Shown: positions 17,188 through 28,299 of the stretch, in pieces
Layout: each line of letters starts with the position of its first letter
Numbering within the stretch: position 1 is the stretch's first letter
Assembly (NCBI GenBank): GCA_963736425.1
Contig: CAVTOX010000009.1
Location: 139,305-203,304 of the forward strand
From: Prado023 sp963736425
GTDB lineage: Bacteria; Actinomycetota; Actinomycetes; S36-B12; CAIYMF01
DNA: 64,000 bases
Direction of reading: 5' to 3'
Notes under the pieces: generated by a model
Told to the model about the DNA's origin: nothing
The model's database searches: none
The model's input: only the letters and a program-made list of their open reading frames with translations
Position numbers and translations under genes: made by a program

Positions 17188-17666
17188 GGCACCAGCCTGC
17201 CACGAGCCGTCTCGATCGCGCGCGCCAGTCGCTGCGGGTGTCGCGAGGCCACGAGCCACGTCCGGTGCGGGTCCTGCGGATCGGTCACCTCGACCACCAC
17301 GGCGCCTGGTCCCACCCCGGGCCGAAGCAGCATGAAGGCCGTCGGGTCCCCGTCGGGACCGCGTGCGGAGCGGGCCTGGTCGGCGTCCAGGGGCAGCACC
17401 CGTCCGGTGAACTCCCACTTGATCCGCGCCCGACCGGCGCGCAGGTGCTGGTCGGCGACCGTGACCAGCACGGCGCTGCGGGCGATCAGGATCGCCACGA
17501 TGACACCACCACCGAGGGCCACCAGCCAGCCGGACATGGCACCCAGCGAGCTCCCGTAGGCGATTGCCAGGGCGGCGACGCTGCCGAGGCCCAGGATCCA
17601 GACGACCGGTCCGGGCCACAGTCGTTCGCTGTACTCGGGCGTCGCTGAGGAGTCGGTGGCAGGCAC
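17184..17666 (-). CDS. DUF3093 membrane protein
   Basis: A 160-residue protein with two adjacent transmembrane helices near the N-terminus (~18-36 and ~44-62) and a soluble C-terminal part (~65-160) ending PQRLARAIETARGRLVP. This matches the actinobacterial DUF3093 family (Rv2698 type); function unknown. The GTG at 17666 was chosen because residues predicted further upstream would run into the region of the divergent thioesterase gene. The stop overlaps the DUF4235 start. Confidence 0.8.
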   Translation of the reverse strand: MPATDSSATPEYSERLWPGPVVWILGLGSVAALAIAYGSSLGAMSGWLVALGGGVIVAILIARSAVLVTVADQHLRAGRARIKWEFTGRVLPLDADQARSARGPDGDPTAFMLLRPGVGPGAVVVEVTDPQDPHRTWLVASRHPQRLARAIETARGRLVP

Positions 17667-17766
17667 GCGGCCAACTCTGGCACCTCCACCCTCCCGGGAC
17701 CCAACGCGGGCCCGTGGACAACCCCGCCGACCCGGGGCCGGTGGGGCGCTCAGTAGTGTCGAGGCC

Positions 17767-18348
17767 GTGATGGAACCCCAGCCGATCGGACCCGGCACGA
17801 CACCGGGCCCCGAGGCGGTCCTCCCGGCGCGCAGTCCCGAGGCCGTCCCACCCGGAACGATGATCGCCTCCCACTACCGCCACTGCTTCGGCTGCGGGGC
17901 GGAGCATCCAGCCGGGCTGCACATGCAGGTCGAGGCCGGCGAGGGCCTGACCCTGACGGCCTCCTTCGAGGTCGGCCCGGCCCACCAGGGGGCACCCGGA
18001 CTGGCCCATGGAGGTCTGCTGACGGCTGCCGTCGACGAGGTGCTCGGCGCCGTCAACTGGTTGCTGATGCGCCCGGCCGTGACGGCCCGCCTGGAGACGA
18101 ACTTCGTCCGGCCGGTGCCCGTGGGCTCCGTGCTGGAGTTCCATGCGCGGATCACCGGCGTCTCGGGGCGCAAGGTGTACACGGCCGCCATCGGACGCCT
18201 TGGCCCCGACGGGCCCATCGCCGTGACTGCCTCCGCGCTGTTCATCCAGGTCGAGATCGGCCACTTCCGCTCCCACGGCCGGCCCACCGAGGTCGCGTTG
18301 GCCATCGCCGACGGCGACGCCGGCCCGCCCGCGGAGATGAACCCATGA
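17767..18348 (+). CDS. PaaI-type hotdog thioesterase
   Basis: A 193-residue hotdog-fold thioesterase. A short Pro-rich N-terminus is followed by HCFGCGAEHPAGLHMQ and the hotdog motif GLAHGGLLTAAVDEVLGAVN (~80-99), where HGG and the downstream acid form the active site of PaaI/THEM4-like acyl-CoA thioesterases. The substrate is unknown. TAGTGT at 17754-17759 lies 7 nt before GTG 17767, so translation is probably leaderless from that GTG; the adjacent ATG 17770 is the alternative. The stop overlaps the dut start (ATGA). Confidence 0.82.
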   Translation: MMEPQPIGPGTTPGPEAVLPARSPEAVPPGTMIASHYRHCFGCGAEHPAGLHMQVEAGEGLTLTASFEVGPAHQGAPGLAHGGLLTAAVDEVLGAVNWLLMRPAVTARLETNFVRPVPVGSVLEFHARITGVSGRKVYTAAIGRLGPDGPIAVTASALFIQVEIGHFRSHGRPTEVALAIADGDAGPPAEMNP

Positions 18349-18791
18349 CCGACGTGCTGATCACCCGGCTGGATCCTGGGGTTCCGATCCCCTCCTACGA
18401 GCACCCCGGTGACGCCGGTGCCGACCTCGTGACGACCGTGGACGCCACGCTGGCTCCCGGCGAGCGCGCGTTGCTCCCCACGGGGATCGCCATCGCCCTG
18501 CCCGAGGGGTACGCGGCCTTCGTGCACCCGCGCAGCGGGCTGGCCGTCCGGTACGGGGTGTCACTGGTCAACGCCCCGGGGACCGTGGATGCCGGCTACC
18601 GGGGCGAGATCAAGGTCAGCGTGATCAACCTCGATCCGGTGACGCCGGTGGCGTTCCACCGCGGCGACCGGATCGCCCAGCTCGTGATCCAGCCGGTCGT
18701 CCGGGCCCGCTTCCACGAGGTCGAGCGGCTGCCCGGCTCGGCCCGCGGTGACGGCGGCTTCGGTTCCACCGGCGGCCATGCCGCGGGGTAG
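18345..18791 (+). CDS. dut: Deoxyuridine 5'-triphosphate nucleotidohydrolase
   Basis: A 148-residue trimeric dUTPase, which converts dUTP to dUMP and pyrophosphate, keeping uracil out of DNA and supplying dTMP synthesis. All five motifs are present: DAGADLV, PRSGLAVRYG, NAPGTVDAGYRGEIKV, GDRIAQLVIQPV and the C-terminal Gly-rich RGDGGFGSTGG. Its ATG overlaps the thioesterase stop. Gene order dut then DUF3710 is standard for actinobacteria. Confidence 0.97.
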   Translation: MTDVLITRLDPGVPIPSYEHPGDAGADLVTTVDATLAPGERALLPTGIAIALPEGYAAFVHPRSGLAVRYGVSLVNAPGTVDAGYRGEIKVSVINLDPVTPVAFHRGDRIAQLVIQPVVRARFHEVERLPGSARGDGGFGSTGGHAAG

Positions 18792-18828
18792 CCTGTGAGG
18801 CCTGTGCACCACCTGACTGGAGGCTCCC

Positions 18829-19638
18829 ATGGCCCTGTTCAAGCGACGCTCGACGCCTGAGGGTGCCGAGGGCCCGGATGAGGGCGCGGAGCTCTTGGAT
18901 GTCGTCGACGAGGTCGAGGACGTCGAGGGCGCGGCGACCGACGAGGACGCCACCGGGAGCTCCCCGTCCCGCATTCGACCGCTCGAACGGGCCGTTCGAC
19001 GAGTCCGAGTCCGACCTGGCCGACCAGGACGTTCCCCGCCTCGACCTCGGGTCGCTTCGCATCCCCGGTCTGCCGGGCATCGGGGTGCAGGTGGAGGCCG
19101 ACCCGAACACCCAGGAGGTCCGCGCCGTCACCGGGGTCGGCGATGGGGCCGCGGTGCAGCTCCAGGCTTTCGCTGCTCCACGCTCCGAGGGGCTGTGGGA
19201 CGAGATCCGGGCCGAGATGCTCGCCGAGCTCGCCGAGACCGCGGGTGCCAAGGTCTCCGAGGGGGAGGGTTCGTTCGGCCCGAGGTGCGCGGCATGCTGC
19301 CGGCGCGCACGCCGGAGGGTGAGCAGGTCACCCAGCCGGTGCGCTTCGTCGGCATCGACGGTCCGAGGTGGTTCCTGCGGGCTGTGTTCCTGGGTCGCGC
19401 CGCCGTGGAGCCCGACCCGAACGACGCACTGCACCTGCTCGTGCGCCAGACCATCGTGGTGCGGGGCGCCTCGGCCATGGCGCCGCGGGATCCGCTGCCG
19501 TTGACCCTGCCCGCGCAGCCGGCGACGCCCGAGGACGTCGCGGACGTGGACGCCGAGGACGAGGTCGATGATGCGCAGGAGAGGTTCGCGGACCTCGACC
19601 CCTTCGAGCGCGGGCCGGAGATCACCGAGATCCGCTGA
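18829..19638 (+). CDS. DUF3710 family protein, two compensating frame breaks
   Basis: The first and last thirds share one frame, while residues ~43-150 (GPFDESESDLADQDVPRLDL ... ELAETAGAKVSEGEG) are in the +1 frame. Removing one G near 18957 and adding one C near 19283 gives a continuous ~269-residue DUF3710 protein (Rv2696c type), an acidic soluble family of unknown function with the hallmark PNTQEVRAVTG and GPRWFLRAVFLGRAA segments. GGAGG precedes the ATG. Both breaks fall in short homopolymers and restore conserved sequence, so they are probably consensus errors. Confidence 0.78.
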   Translation: MALFKRRSTPEGAEGPDEGAELLDVVDEVEDVEGAATDEDATGSSPSRIRPLERAVRRVRVRPGRPGRSPPRPRVASHPRSAGHRGAGGGRPEHPGGPRRHRGRRWGRGAAPGFRCSTLRGAVGRDPGRDARRARRDRGCQGLRGGGFVRPEVRGMLPARTPEGEQVTQPVRFVGIDGPRWFLRAVFLGRAAVEPDPNDALHLLVRQTIVVRGASAMAPRDPLPLTLPAQPATPEDVADVDAEDEVDDAQERFADLDPFERGPEITEIR

Positions 19639-19734
19639 GGCTGGCGCCACGTCCCGCTGCCAGCGCCACACGGTGGGCAGTGGGCTCGTCGCGGCAGGTC
19701 GTCGGGTGTCAGTCAACGCCGCTACCCTTGTGGT

Positions 19735-20121
19735 GTGTCGACGTCGAAGCCCAACGTGATCCAACGGATCGGCGCGAGCCTGGCCAAGAGCAAGTCCGCG
19801 CAGCACGCCGAAGCCCTGCAGGGCTCGGTCACGGCCGCGGGCGCGACCCCGATCAGCAAGTGCGTGAGTGGGGAGGAGTCGACGGTCTCCGGCGTCCTGC
19901 GCTCGGTGACCCTGCGACCCCGGGAGACCGTGACCGCGGTGGAGGCCGAGCTCTACGACGGCTCCGGTCAGGTCCGGCTGGTGTGGCTCGGACGGCGACA
20001 GATCCTGGGCATCACCCCCGGCCGGTCGATCGTCGTCACCGGCAGGATCACTCGAAGTGAGACCGACCCGACGATCTTCAACCCGCGATACGAGTTGCGC
20101 GCCAATTCCGGGGTCGCGTGA
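19735..20121 (+). CDS. OB-fold nucleic acid-binding protein
   Basis: A 128-residue OB-fold protein (Rv2694c type). The beta-barrel runs from EESTVSGVLRSVTLRP to SIVVTGRITR, with YDGSGQVRLVWLGRR resembling RecG/aspartyl-tRNA-synthetase-type OB domains. It probably binds nucleic acid; no enzyme domain. TACCCT at 19723-19728 lies 6 nt before the GTG and no Shine-Dalgarno is present, so the mRNA is probably leaderless. Its stop overlaps the DUF3159 start (GTGA). Confidence 0.8.
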   Translation: MSTSKPNVIQRIGASLAKSKSAQHAEALQGSVTAAGATPISKCVSGEESTVSGVLRSVTLRPRETVTAVEAELYDGSGQVRLVWLGRRQILGITPGRSIVVTGRITRSETDPTIFNPRYELRANSGVA

Positions 20122-20843
20122 GCACCGAGCCGCGGGACGGGGCTCCCGCCTCCCCGACCTCGCCGAGCACTGACGCTCTGGGAGTCGACCGGAGGATGCT
20201 CGACCAGGCGATCGGTGGCTGGCGTGGCATGGTCGACTCCGGTCTTCCGGCCGCGGTCTTCGTGATCGCCTACCTGGTCACGTCCCAGCAACTGCGCCCG
20301 TCGGTCATCGCCGCACTTGTCTCCGGTCTGTTGATCGCTGTCGTGCGGCTCGCGCGCCATGAGTCCCTGCAGCAGGTGGTCGCGGGGTTCTTCGGCGTGG
20401 CCATCTCGGCCTTCGTCGCGACCCGCACGGGCAAGGCCGAGAACTACTTCCTCATCGGCATCCTGATCAACGTCGCCTACATGCTGGTGTACCTGATCTC
20501 GTGCATCGTCCGGTGGCCGCTCCTGGGTCTCATCGTCGGCTACGTCCGCGGTGATGCCACGGGTTGGCGCAAGGACCCCCGGCAGTACCGCGCCTACGCG
20601 ACGGCCTCGTGGATCTGGGTGGCCATGTTCGGCCTGCGGCTGGTGATCCAGCTGCCGATGTACTTCGCCGGCGCGGTGGGGATGCTCGGCGTGGCCAAGC
20701 TCGCGCTGGGTTGGCCGTTCTTCCTGCTCGCCGCCTACTTGAGCTACCGGATCATCCATCCCGTGCTCAAGGAGGTGGATGCACAGGCTGCTCTTGTGGC
20801 GCCCGCCGCGCCTGCCGGCGGGTTGGAGCCGGAGTCCGCCTGA
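20118..20843 (+). CDS. DUF3159 integral membrane protein
   Basis: A 241-residue polytopic membrane protein of the DUF3159 family (Rv2693c type). After a disordered N-terminal ~30 residues there are about five to six hydrophobic helices (starting near GLPAAVFVIAYLVTS and ending near LALGWPFFLLAAYLSYRIIH), with an aqueous loop containing RGDATGWRKDPRQYRAY. Function unknown. It is coupled by overlap to the OB-fold gene and converges with ceoC. Confidence 0.82.
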   Translation: MSTEPRDGAPASPTSPSTDALGVDRRMLDQAIGGWRGMVDSGLPAAVFVIAYLVTSQQLRPSVIAALVSGLLIAVVRLARHESLQQVVAGFFGVAISAFVATRTGKAENYFLIGILINVAYMLVYLISCIVRWPLLGLIVGYVRGDATGWRKDPRQYRAYATASWIWVAMFGLRLVIQLPMYFAGAVGMLGVAKLALGWPFFLLAAYLSYRIIHPVLKEVDAQAALVAPAAPAGGLEPESA

Positions 20844-20865
20844 TCCCGCCGCCCGGCACCGGTCG

Positions 20866-21522
20866 TCACGGGGACAGCAGCGACTGGATGGCTTCCTCCT
20901 GGTCCGGCGCGGACACGAAGAGCAGCTCGTCGCCGACCTCCAGGGGATCGTCTGGGCTGGGCGCGATCACCTGGAGGCTGCGCAGGATTGCCACCAGCGA
21001 CGTGTCCGGGGGCCACCCGACGTCACCGACCCGCTGCCCGACCACGGGGGAGTCAGCGCCCAGCGTGAGCTCCACGAGGTTGGCGTTGCTCTGCCGGAAG
21101 GTGAACAGCCGGACGAGGTCCCCGACGGTGACCGCCTCCTCCACGAGTGCTGAGAGCATCTGGGGCGTCGAGACGGCCACATCGACCCCCCAGGCCTCGT
21201 TGAACAACCACTCGTTCTTGGGGTGGTTCACCCGGGCGACCACGCGCGGGACGCCGAACTCGGTCTTGGCCAGCAGGGAGACCACGAGGTTGACCTTGTC
21301 GTCGCCGGTCGCGGCGACGACCACCTGGCACGTCTGCAGCTGCGCCTCCTCGAGGGCCGAGACCTCGCACGCATCGGCGCAGAGCACATGGGCCCCCTCG
21401 ACAACACCGACACGGGCGATGTCGGCCTCCCTGTCGACCAGCAGGATCTCGTGGCCGTTGCTCAGCAGCTCACGGGCGATTGCCCGACCGACCTTGCCGG
21501 CCCCTGCGATGCAGACCCTCAT
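20866..21522 (-). CDS. ceoC: TrkA-family potassium uptake regulator (CeoC-like)
   Basis: A 218-residue TrkA/KtrA-type protein. The N-terminal RCK-N Rossmann domain begins MRVCIAGAGKVGRAIARELL (GxGxxG). The C-terminal RCK-C (TrkA-C) domain has ELTLGADSPVVGQRVGDV. It would bind NAD(H) and gate a potassium transporter. The ATG at 21522 overlaps the stop of the sister gene ceoB. The pair matches mycobacterial ceoB/ceoC (Rv2691/Rv2692) in order and orientation relative to the permease gene. Confidence 0.88.
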   Translation of the reverse strand: MRVCIAGAGKVGRAIARELLSNGHEILLVDREADIARVGVVEGAHVLCADACEVSALEEAQLQTCQVVVAATGDDKVNLVVSLLAKTEFGVPRVVARVNHPKNEWLFNEAWGVDVAVSTPQMLSALVEEAVTVGDLVRLFTFRQSNANLVELTLGADSPVVGQRVGDVGWPPDTSLVAILRSLQVIAPSPDDPLEVGDELLFVSAPDQEEAIQSLLSP

Positions 21523-22184
21523 CGATGTCCCTCCGGCGCGGCCTGGAAGATCTCCTGGATGCGTTCCTCATCCTCGCGCATGAGCAGCACATGGACGATG
21601 TCGCCGTCCTGGAGCACGGTCTCGCGCGTGGGCAGCAGGGCGACCCCGAAGCGGGTCAGGAATGCGATGCGGGCACTCGTGGTGTCCTGCAGGTCGTGCA
21701 CCAACCGGCCCACCCATTCGGGGTGCACCGTCATCTCCGCGAGGGCGATGGTCCCGCTGGGATCCGTCCACTCCTCCTGGGTGCCGCGTGGGAGCAGCCT
21801 GCGCAGCATCTGGTCGGTGGACCACGCGACGCTGGCCACGGTGGGGATGCCCAGGCGCTGGTAGACCTCGGCACGTCGGGGGTCATAGATGCGGGCCACG
21901 ACGTTGCCGACGCCGAAGGTCTCACGCGCAACCCGGGCGGCGATGATGTTCGTGTTGTCACCGCTGCTGCAGGCTGCGAAGGCCTGGGCATGGGCGATCC
22001 CCGCCTCCGTGAGGGTGTCGCGGTCGAAGCCGATACCCACGACGGTGGTGCCGCCGAAGTCGGGTGCGAGCTTGCGGAAGGCCTCGGGGTCCATGTCGAC
22101 AACAGCGACCGAATGGCCCTGCCTGTCCATGGTCTGCGCGAGGGCGGACCCGACTCGGCCGCAGCCGAGGATCACGATGTGCAC
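21519..22184 (-). CDS. ceoB: TrkA-family potassium uptake regulator (CeoB-like)
   Basis: A 221-residue TrkA/KtrA-type RCK protein starting VHIVILGCGRVGSALAQT (NAD-binding GxGxxG), with acidic strand end VVDMDPEAF. The C-terminal RCK-C domain lies around MTVHPEWVGRLVHDL. It pairs with ceoC and diverges from the KimA-like permease gene with only 57 bp between start codons. TAGCGT on the minus strand (22197-22192) stands 7 nt before the GTG at 22184, so the transcript is probably leaderless; this fixes the start. Confidence 0.88.
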   Translation of the reverse strand: MHIVILGCGRVGSALAQTMDRQGHSVAVVDMDPEAFRKLAPDFGGTTVVGIGFDRDTLTEAGIAHAQAFAACSSGDNTNIIAARVARETFGVGNVVARIYDPRRAEVYQRLGIPTVASVAWSTDQMLRRLLPRGTQEEWTDPSGTIALAEMTVHPEWVGRLVHDLQDTTSARIAFLTRFGVALLPTRETVLQDGDIVHVLLMREDEERIQEIFQAAPEGHR

Positions 22185-22241
22185 AACCGGAACGCTACAC
22201 GCGTCCCATAGGGGTGTGCGCTGTGCGTAGCATTCACCCAC

Positions 22242-24278
22242 GTGGGAACCTTCTCCGACGTCACCAAGCGGATGCTGTTCGGTCGCGCCCTGCACACCAA
22301 CCAGCTCGGCGAGACCCTGTTGCCCAAGCGCATCGCGCTGCCGGTCTTCGCCTCGGATGCGTTGTCCTCCAACGGGTATGCCACGCAGGAGATCCTGCTG
22401 GTGCTGTCGCTGGGCGGGTATGCCCTGTTCCAGTACGCGCCCTGGGTGGCTGCCGCGGTCATCATGGTGTTCCTCGTCGTGGTCCTGTCGTACCGCCAGA
22501 ATGTGCACGCCTACCCGTCCGGCGGGGGTGACTACGAGGTCGTGTCGACGAACCTGGGACCGCGATGGGGGGTGTTCGTCGCCAGTGCCCTGATGGTCGA
22601 CTACGTGTTGACCGTCGCCGTGTCCATCTCCTCGGCCGTGGCCAACGCGGCCTCGGCGATCCCCTGGATGGGCCAGCACAGCGTGGCCCTTGCCGTCGGC
22701 CTGACCGTGGTCCTCGCGCTGATCAACCTGCGCGGGGTGCGGGAGTCGGGGAGTGCTTTCGCCATTCCCACGTATGCCTTCATCTTCGCCATCTTCACGA
22801 TGCTCATCTGGGCCGGCGTGCGGATGTCCCGGGGGGATGTCCTGCTCGCGGAGTCTGCCGACTGGGTGATCAAGCCGGAGGCGAACTTCGCGGGTGCGGC
22901 GCTCGTGTTCCTGATCGCCCGAGCCTTCTCGTCGGGCACGACCGCCCTGACTGGGATCGAGGCGATCAGCAACGGCGTGCCGGCGTTCCGCAAGCCCAAG
23001 AGCAAGAACGCCGCCACCACCCTGGCGATGCTCGGGGCGATCGCCATGACGATGTTCGCCGGCATCACGTGGCTGGCCGTCGCGACGAAGGTGAAGGTGG
23101 CCGAGTCCACCGAGGACCTGATCGGCATGCCGCCGGGCACGGAGCAGAAGACCGTGATCGCCCAGGTCGCCCAGGCGGTGTTCTCGAACTTCACCCCGAT
23201 GTTCGTGTTCGTGTCGGTCGTGACCGCCCTGATCCTCGTCCTGGCCGCCAACACCGCCTTCAACGGCTTCCCCGTCCTCGGATCGATCCTGGCCCGCGAT
23301 GGCTACCTGCCCAGGCAGCTGCACACCCGCGGTGACCGCCTGGCCTTCAGCAACGGCATCGTCACACTGGCGGGCCTGGCCGGCCTGCTGATCTACGTGT
23401 ACCAGGCCAACGTCTCGGCCCTGATCCAGCTGTACATCATCGGCGTCTTCGTGTCGTTCACCCTCAGCCAGCTCGGGATGATCAAGCACTGGAACCGGCA
23501 CCTCTTGGACGAGCGGGACCCAGCCGAGCGGGGGCGCATGAAGCGCAAGCGCCTGGTCAACAGTGTCGGCTTCTGCATGACCGGCACGGTTCTGGCGATC
23601 GTTCTGGTCACGAAGTTCACGCGCGGCGCCTGGATCGTCTGCATCGCCATGCCCGTCCTGTTCCTGATCATGGAGTCGATCCGCAAGCACTACGACCGGG
23701 TCTCGGTCGAGTTGGTGGCCGGGGACGACGAGAACGTGACACTGCCCAGCCGGGTCCACGCGATCGTCCTGGTGTCCAAGGTCCACAAGCCCACGCTGCG
23801 GGCGCTGGCCTACGCCCGCGCGACGCGACCCACCGTGCTCGAGGCCGTGACCGTGGACGTCGACGACGACGCGACGGCCCGGCTGATCCACGACTGGGAG
23901 CGCCGCGGGATCCCTGTGTCCCTGAAGGTCCTGGACTCGCCCTACCGCGAGGTCACGCGCCCGGTGGTCGAGTACGTGCGGGGGCTGAACCGCAGCTCCC
24001 CGCGGGACCTCGTCTGCGTGTACGTGCCCGAGTACGTGGTGGGTCACTGGTGGGAGCAGCTGCTGCACAACCAGAGCGCGCTGCGCCTCAAGACCCGCCT
24101 GCTGTTCTCCCCAGGGGTGATGGTGGTCAGCGTCCCCTGGCAGCTGCTGTCCAGCGAGCGGATCGCCGACGAGCCCGAGGCGCAGGCGCCGGGTGCAATG
24201 CGTCGGGCGGAGCCGGACTCCGAGACAGCCGAGGCCTACGTGGCCGGCGAGATGGGGGCTGGTCCATCACTGCGGTAG
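22242..24278 (+). CDS. KimA/YdaO-like APC-superfamily potassium transporter
   Basis: A 678-residue permease. Residues ~35-480 form about 12 transmembrane helices with the APC signature FASDALSSNGYATQEILLVLS. Residues ~500-650 form a soluble universal-stress-like domain (HAIVLVSKVHKPTLRALAYA). This layout is that of KimA, the high-affinity K+/H+ symporter of Bacillus subtilis. Beside ceoB/ceoC this makes potassium uptake more likely than amino-acid transport, although many databases call the family 'APC permease'. TAGCAT (22228-22233) is 8 nt before the GTG, so leaderless translation is likely. Its end is 8 nt from the TrmA-like gene. Confidence 0.82.
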   Translation: MGTFSDVTKRMLFGRALHTNQLGETLLPKRIALPVFASDALSSNGYATQEILLVLSLGGYALFQYAPWVAAAVIMVFLVVVLSYRQNVHAYPSGGGDYEVVSTNLGPRWGVFVASALMVDYVLTVAVSISSAVANAASAIPWMGQHSVALAVGLTVVLALINLRGVRESGSAFAIPTYAFIFAIFTMLIWAGVRMSRGDVLLAESADWVIKPEANFAGAALVFLIARAFSSGTTALTGIEAISNGVPAFRKPKSKNAATTLAMLGAIAMTMFAGITWLAVATKVKVAESTEDLIGMPPGTEQKTVIAQVAQAVFSNFTPMFVFVSVVTALILVLAANTAFNGFPVLGSILARDGYLPRQLHTRGDRLAFSNGIVTLAGLAGLLIYVYQANVSALIQLYIIGVFVSFTLSQLGMIKHWNRHLLDERDPAERGRMKRKRLVNSVGFCMTGTVLAIVLVTKFTRGAWIVCIAMPVLFLIMESIRKHYDRVSVELVAGDDENVTLPSRVHAIVLVSKVHKPTLRALAYARATRPTVLEAVTVDVDDDATARLIHDWERRGIPVSLKVLDSPYREVTRPVVEYVRGLNRSSPRDLVCVYVPEYVVGHWWEQLLHNQSALRLKTRLLFSPGVMVVSVPWQLLSSERIADEPEAQAPGAMRRAEPDSETAEAYVAGEMGAGPSLR

Positions 24279-24286
24279 TCGGGGGC

Positions 24287-25483
24287 ATGTCGGTCGGGGA
24301 CCGAGTCGTCGTCGAGGTCGGGGCGGTTGCCCATGGGGGCCACTGCGTCGCCAGGCACGAGGGGCAGGTGATCTTCGTGCGGCACGCCCTGCCCGGGGAG
24401 CGGGTCGAGGTTCGGGTCACGTCGATCGGGCGCAAGGCCAGGTTCGTCCGGGCCGACGCGGTGGAGGTCCTCGTCGCCAGCCCGGATCGGCGCCCGGCGC
24501 CCTGCCCGGTCGCATTGCAGTGCGGAGGCTGCGACTGGCAGCACGTCACTCCCGGAGCCCAGCGTCGGCTGAAGGCTGAGGTGGTCCGGGAGGCGATGAT
24601 GCGGTTCGCCGGGATCAGCCTGCCCGACGGGTTCGCCGTCGAGGAGGTCGCCGATCCGGTGCCGTCCGAGGGGGCAGCCGCCGCCGAGGGGCTGGGATGG
24701 CGCACCCGCGGGACCCTCGGTGTGGACCGCTCAGGGCGGGCAGGGTTCCTGGGCCACCGCTCCCACCGTGTGGTGGTCGGCGGCCAGTGCGCGCAGCTGC
24801 ATCCACGGCTGGCCCCCCTGGACCTCTTCGGGCAGACCTGGCCCGACGGCAGGCTGGCGTTCGCGTGCCCGTCGCTGGGAGAGCCCGTCGCCTTCCCGGA
24901 ATCCGAGCCGCCGGCCGCGCCGATCACCGAGCGCGCGGATGGTCGAGCGTGGTCGGTCGCGCCCGACGGCTTCTGGCAGGTGCACCCCGGCGCCGCAGAT
25001 GCTCTCGTCGGGCATGTGCGCCGCATGGTCGACCCACGGGCCGGCGAGCGGTTGGTGGACCTGTACGCGGGGGTGGGCCTAATCGGGTTGAGCCTCGCGG
25101 GTGCCGTCGCCGGGGGAGTGGAGGTCACGCTGGTCGAGGGCGATCGACGGGCCTGTGAGCTGGCGGCCGAGAACGCCGGGGACCTGAAGGCAACGGTCGT
25201 GCGCGCCGGGGTCGACCGCTGGGTCACTCGACCGGGGGCTCTCGAGGGCGTCGACGTCGTCGTCCTCGACCCGCCGCGGACAGGCGCGGGTGCAGCCGTG
25301 GTGGAGGCGATCGCCTCCGTGCGGCCCCGAGCGGTTGCCTATGTGGCCTGTGATCCGGTGGCACTGGCCCGAGATGTCGCCACCTTCCGCGACCACGGGC
25401 TGGTCCTCGACGAGCTCGTCGCCCTCGACCTGTTCCCCACAACTCATCACGTCGAATGCGTGGCCAAACTCGTCCTCCGGTGA
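24287..25483 (+). CDS. TrmA/RlmD-like class I SAM-dependent RNA methyltransferase
   Basis: A 398-residue RNA m5U-methyltransferase-family protein (Rv2689c type). An N-terminal TRAM domain (~1-60) is followed by an Fe-S-type Cys cluster CPVALQCGGCDWQH. The Rossmann SAM site is VDLYAGVGLIGLSLAG, motif IV DPPRTGAG, and the catalytic Cys region YVACDPVALARD. It would methylate a uridine C5 in tRNA or rRNA; the target is not predictable. The ATG at 24287 follows GGGGG; an in-frame GTG-less upstream stretch overlaps the permease. The stop lies directly against the acnA palindrome. Confidence 0.88.
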   Translation: MSVGDRVVVEVGAVAHGGHCVARHEGQVIFVRHALPGERVEVRVTSIGRKARFVRADAVEVLVASPDRRPAPCPVALQCGGCDWQHVTPGAQRRLKAEVVREAMMRFAGISLPDGFAVEEVADPVPSEGAAAAEGLGWRTRGTLGVDRSGRAGFLGHRSHRVVVGGQCAQLHPRLAPLDLFGQTWPDGRLAFACPSLGEPVAFPESEPPAAPITERADGRAWSVAPDGFWQVHPGAADALVGHVRRMVDPRAGERLVDLYAGVGLIGLSLAGAVAGGVEVTLVEGDRRACELAAENAGDLKATVVRAGVDRWVTRPGALEGVDVVVLDPPRTGAGAAVVEAIASVRPRAVAYVACDPVALARDVATFRDHGLVLDELVALDLFPTTHHVECVAKLVLR

Positions 25484-25501
25484 TATCTTGATATCAAGAT
25501 A
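25484..25501. promoter_or_regulatory. Perfect 18-bp palindrome upstream of acnA
   Basis: TATCTTGATATCAAGATA is a perfect dyad, much more A/T-rich than its surroundings, beginning one base after the TrmA-like stop codon and ending 76 bp before the acnA ATG. It is a strong operator candidate for a dimeric repressor controlling aconitase. The regulator cannot be named; MarR- or GntR-type proteins often bind TTGATATCAA-like cores. Confidence 0.7.
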
Positions 25502-25577
25502 CTTTCGGGTGGCGGGATCACGCGGGTCCCCGGAGGGCGCGATAGCCTTCCGTTGCGGTTGCTGAGGAGGAGTCTGC

Positions 25578-28235
<2,658 letters not shown>

Positions 28236-28249
28236 CCACCCGTCACGCC

Positions 28250-28294
28250 ATCCCCACCTCCCCGGGAGCAGACTGGATCCGGAGAGGTGGGGAT
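28250..28294 (+). terminator. Hairpin covering the ribosome-binding site of the downstream small gene
   Basis: ATCCCCACCTC (28250-28260) pairs perfectly over 11 bp with GAGGTGGGGAT (28284-28294), loop 23 nt. It starts 15 nt after the acnA stop. Its right arm contains most of the GGAGAGG Shine-Dalgarno sequence (28281-28287) of the 60-residue protein. There is no U-run, so it may be a weak acnA terminator, a translational switch, or both. Confidence 0.5.
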
Positions 28295-28299
28295 CGTCC

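Noticed and set aside
22185..22241. c-di-AMP (ydaO-type) riboswitch before the KimA-like gene
   Set aside because: The divergent gap of 57 bp is far too short for the aptamer.
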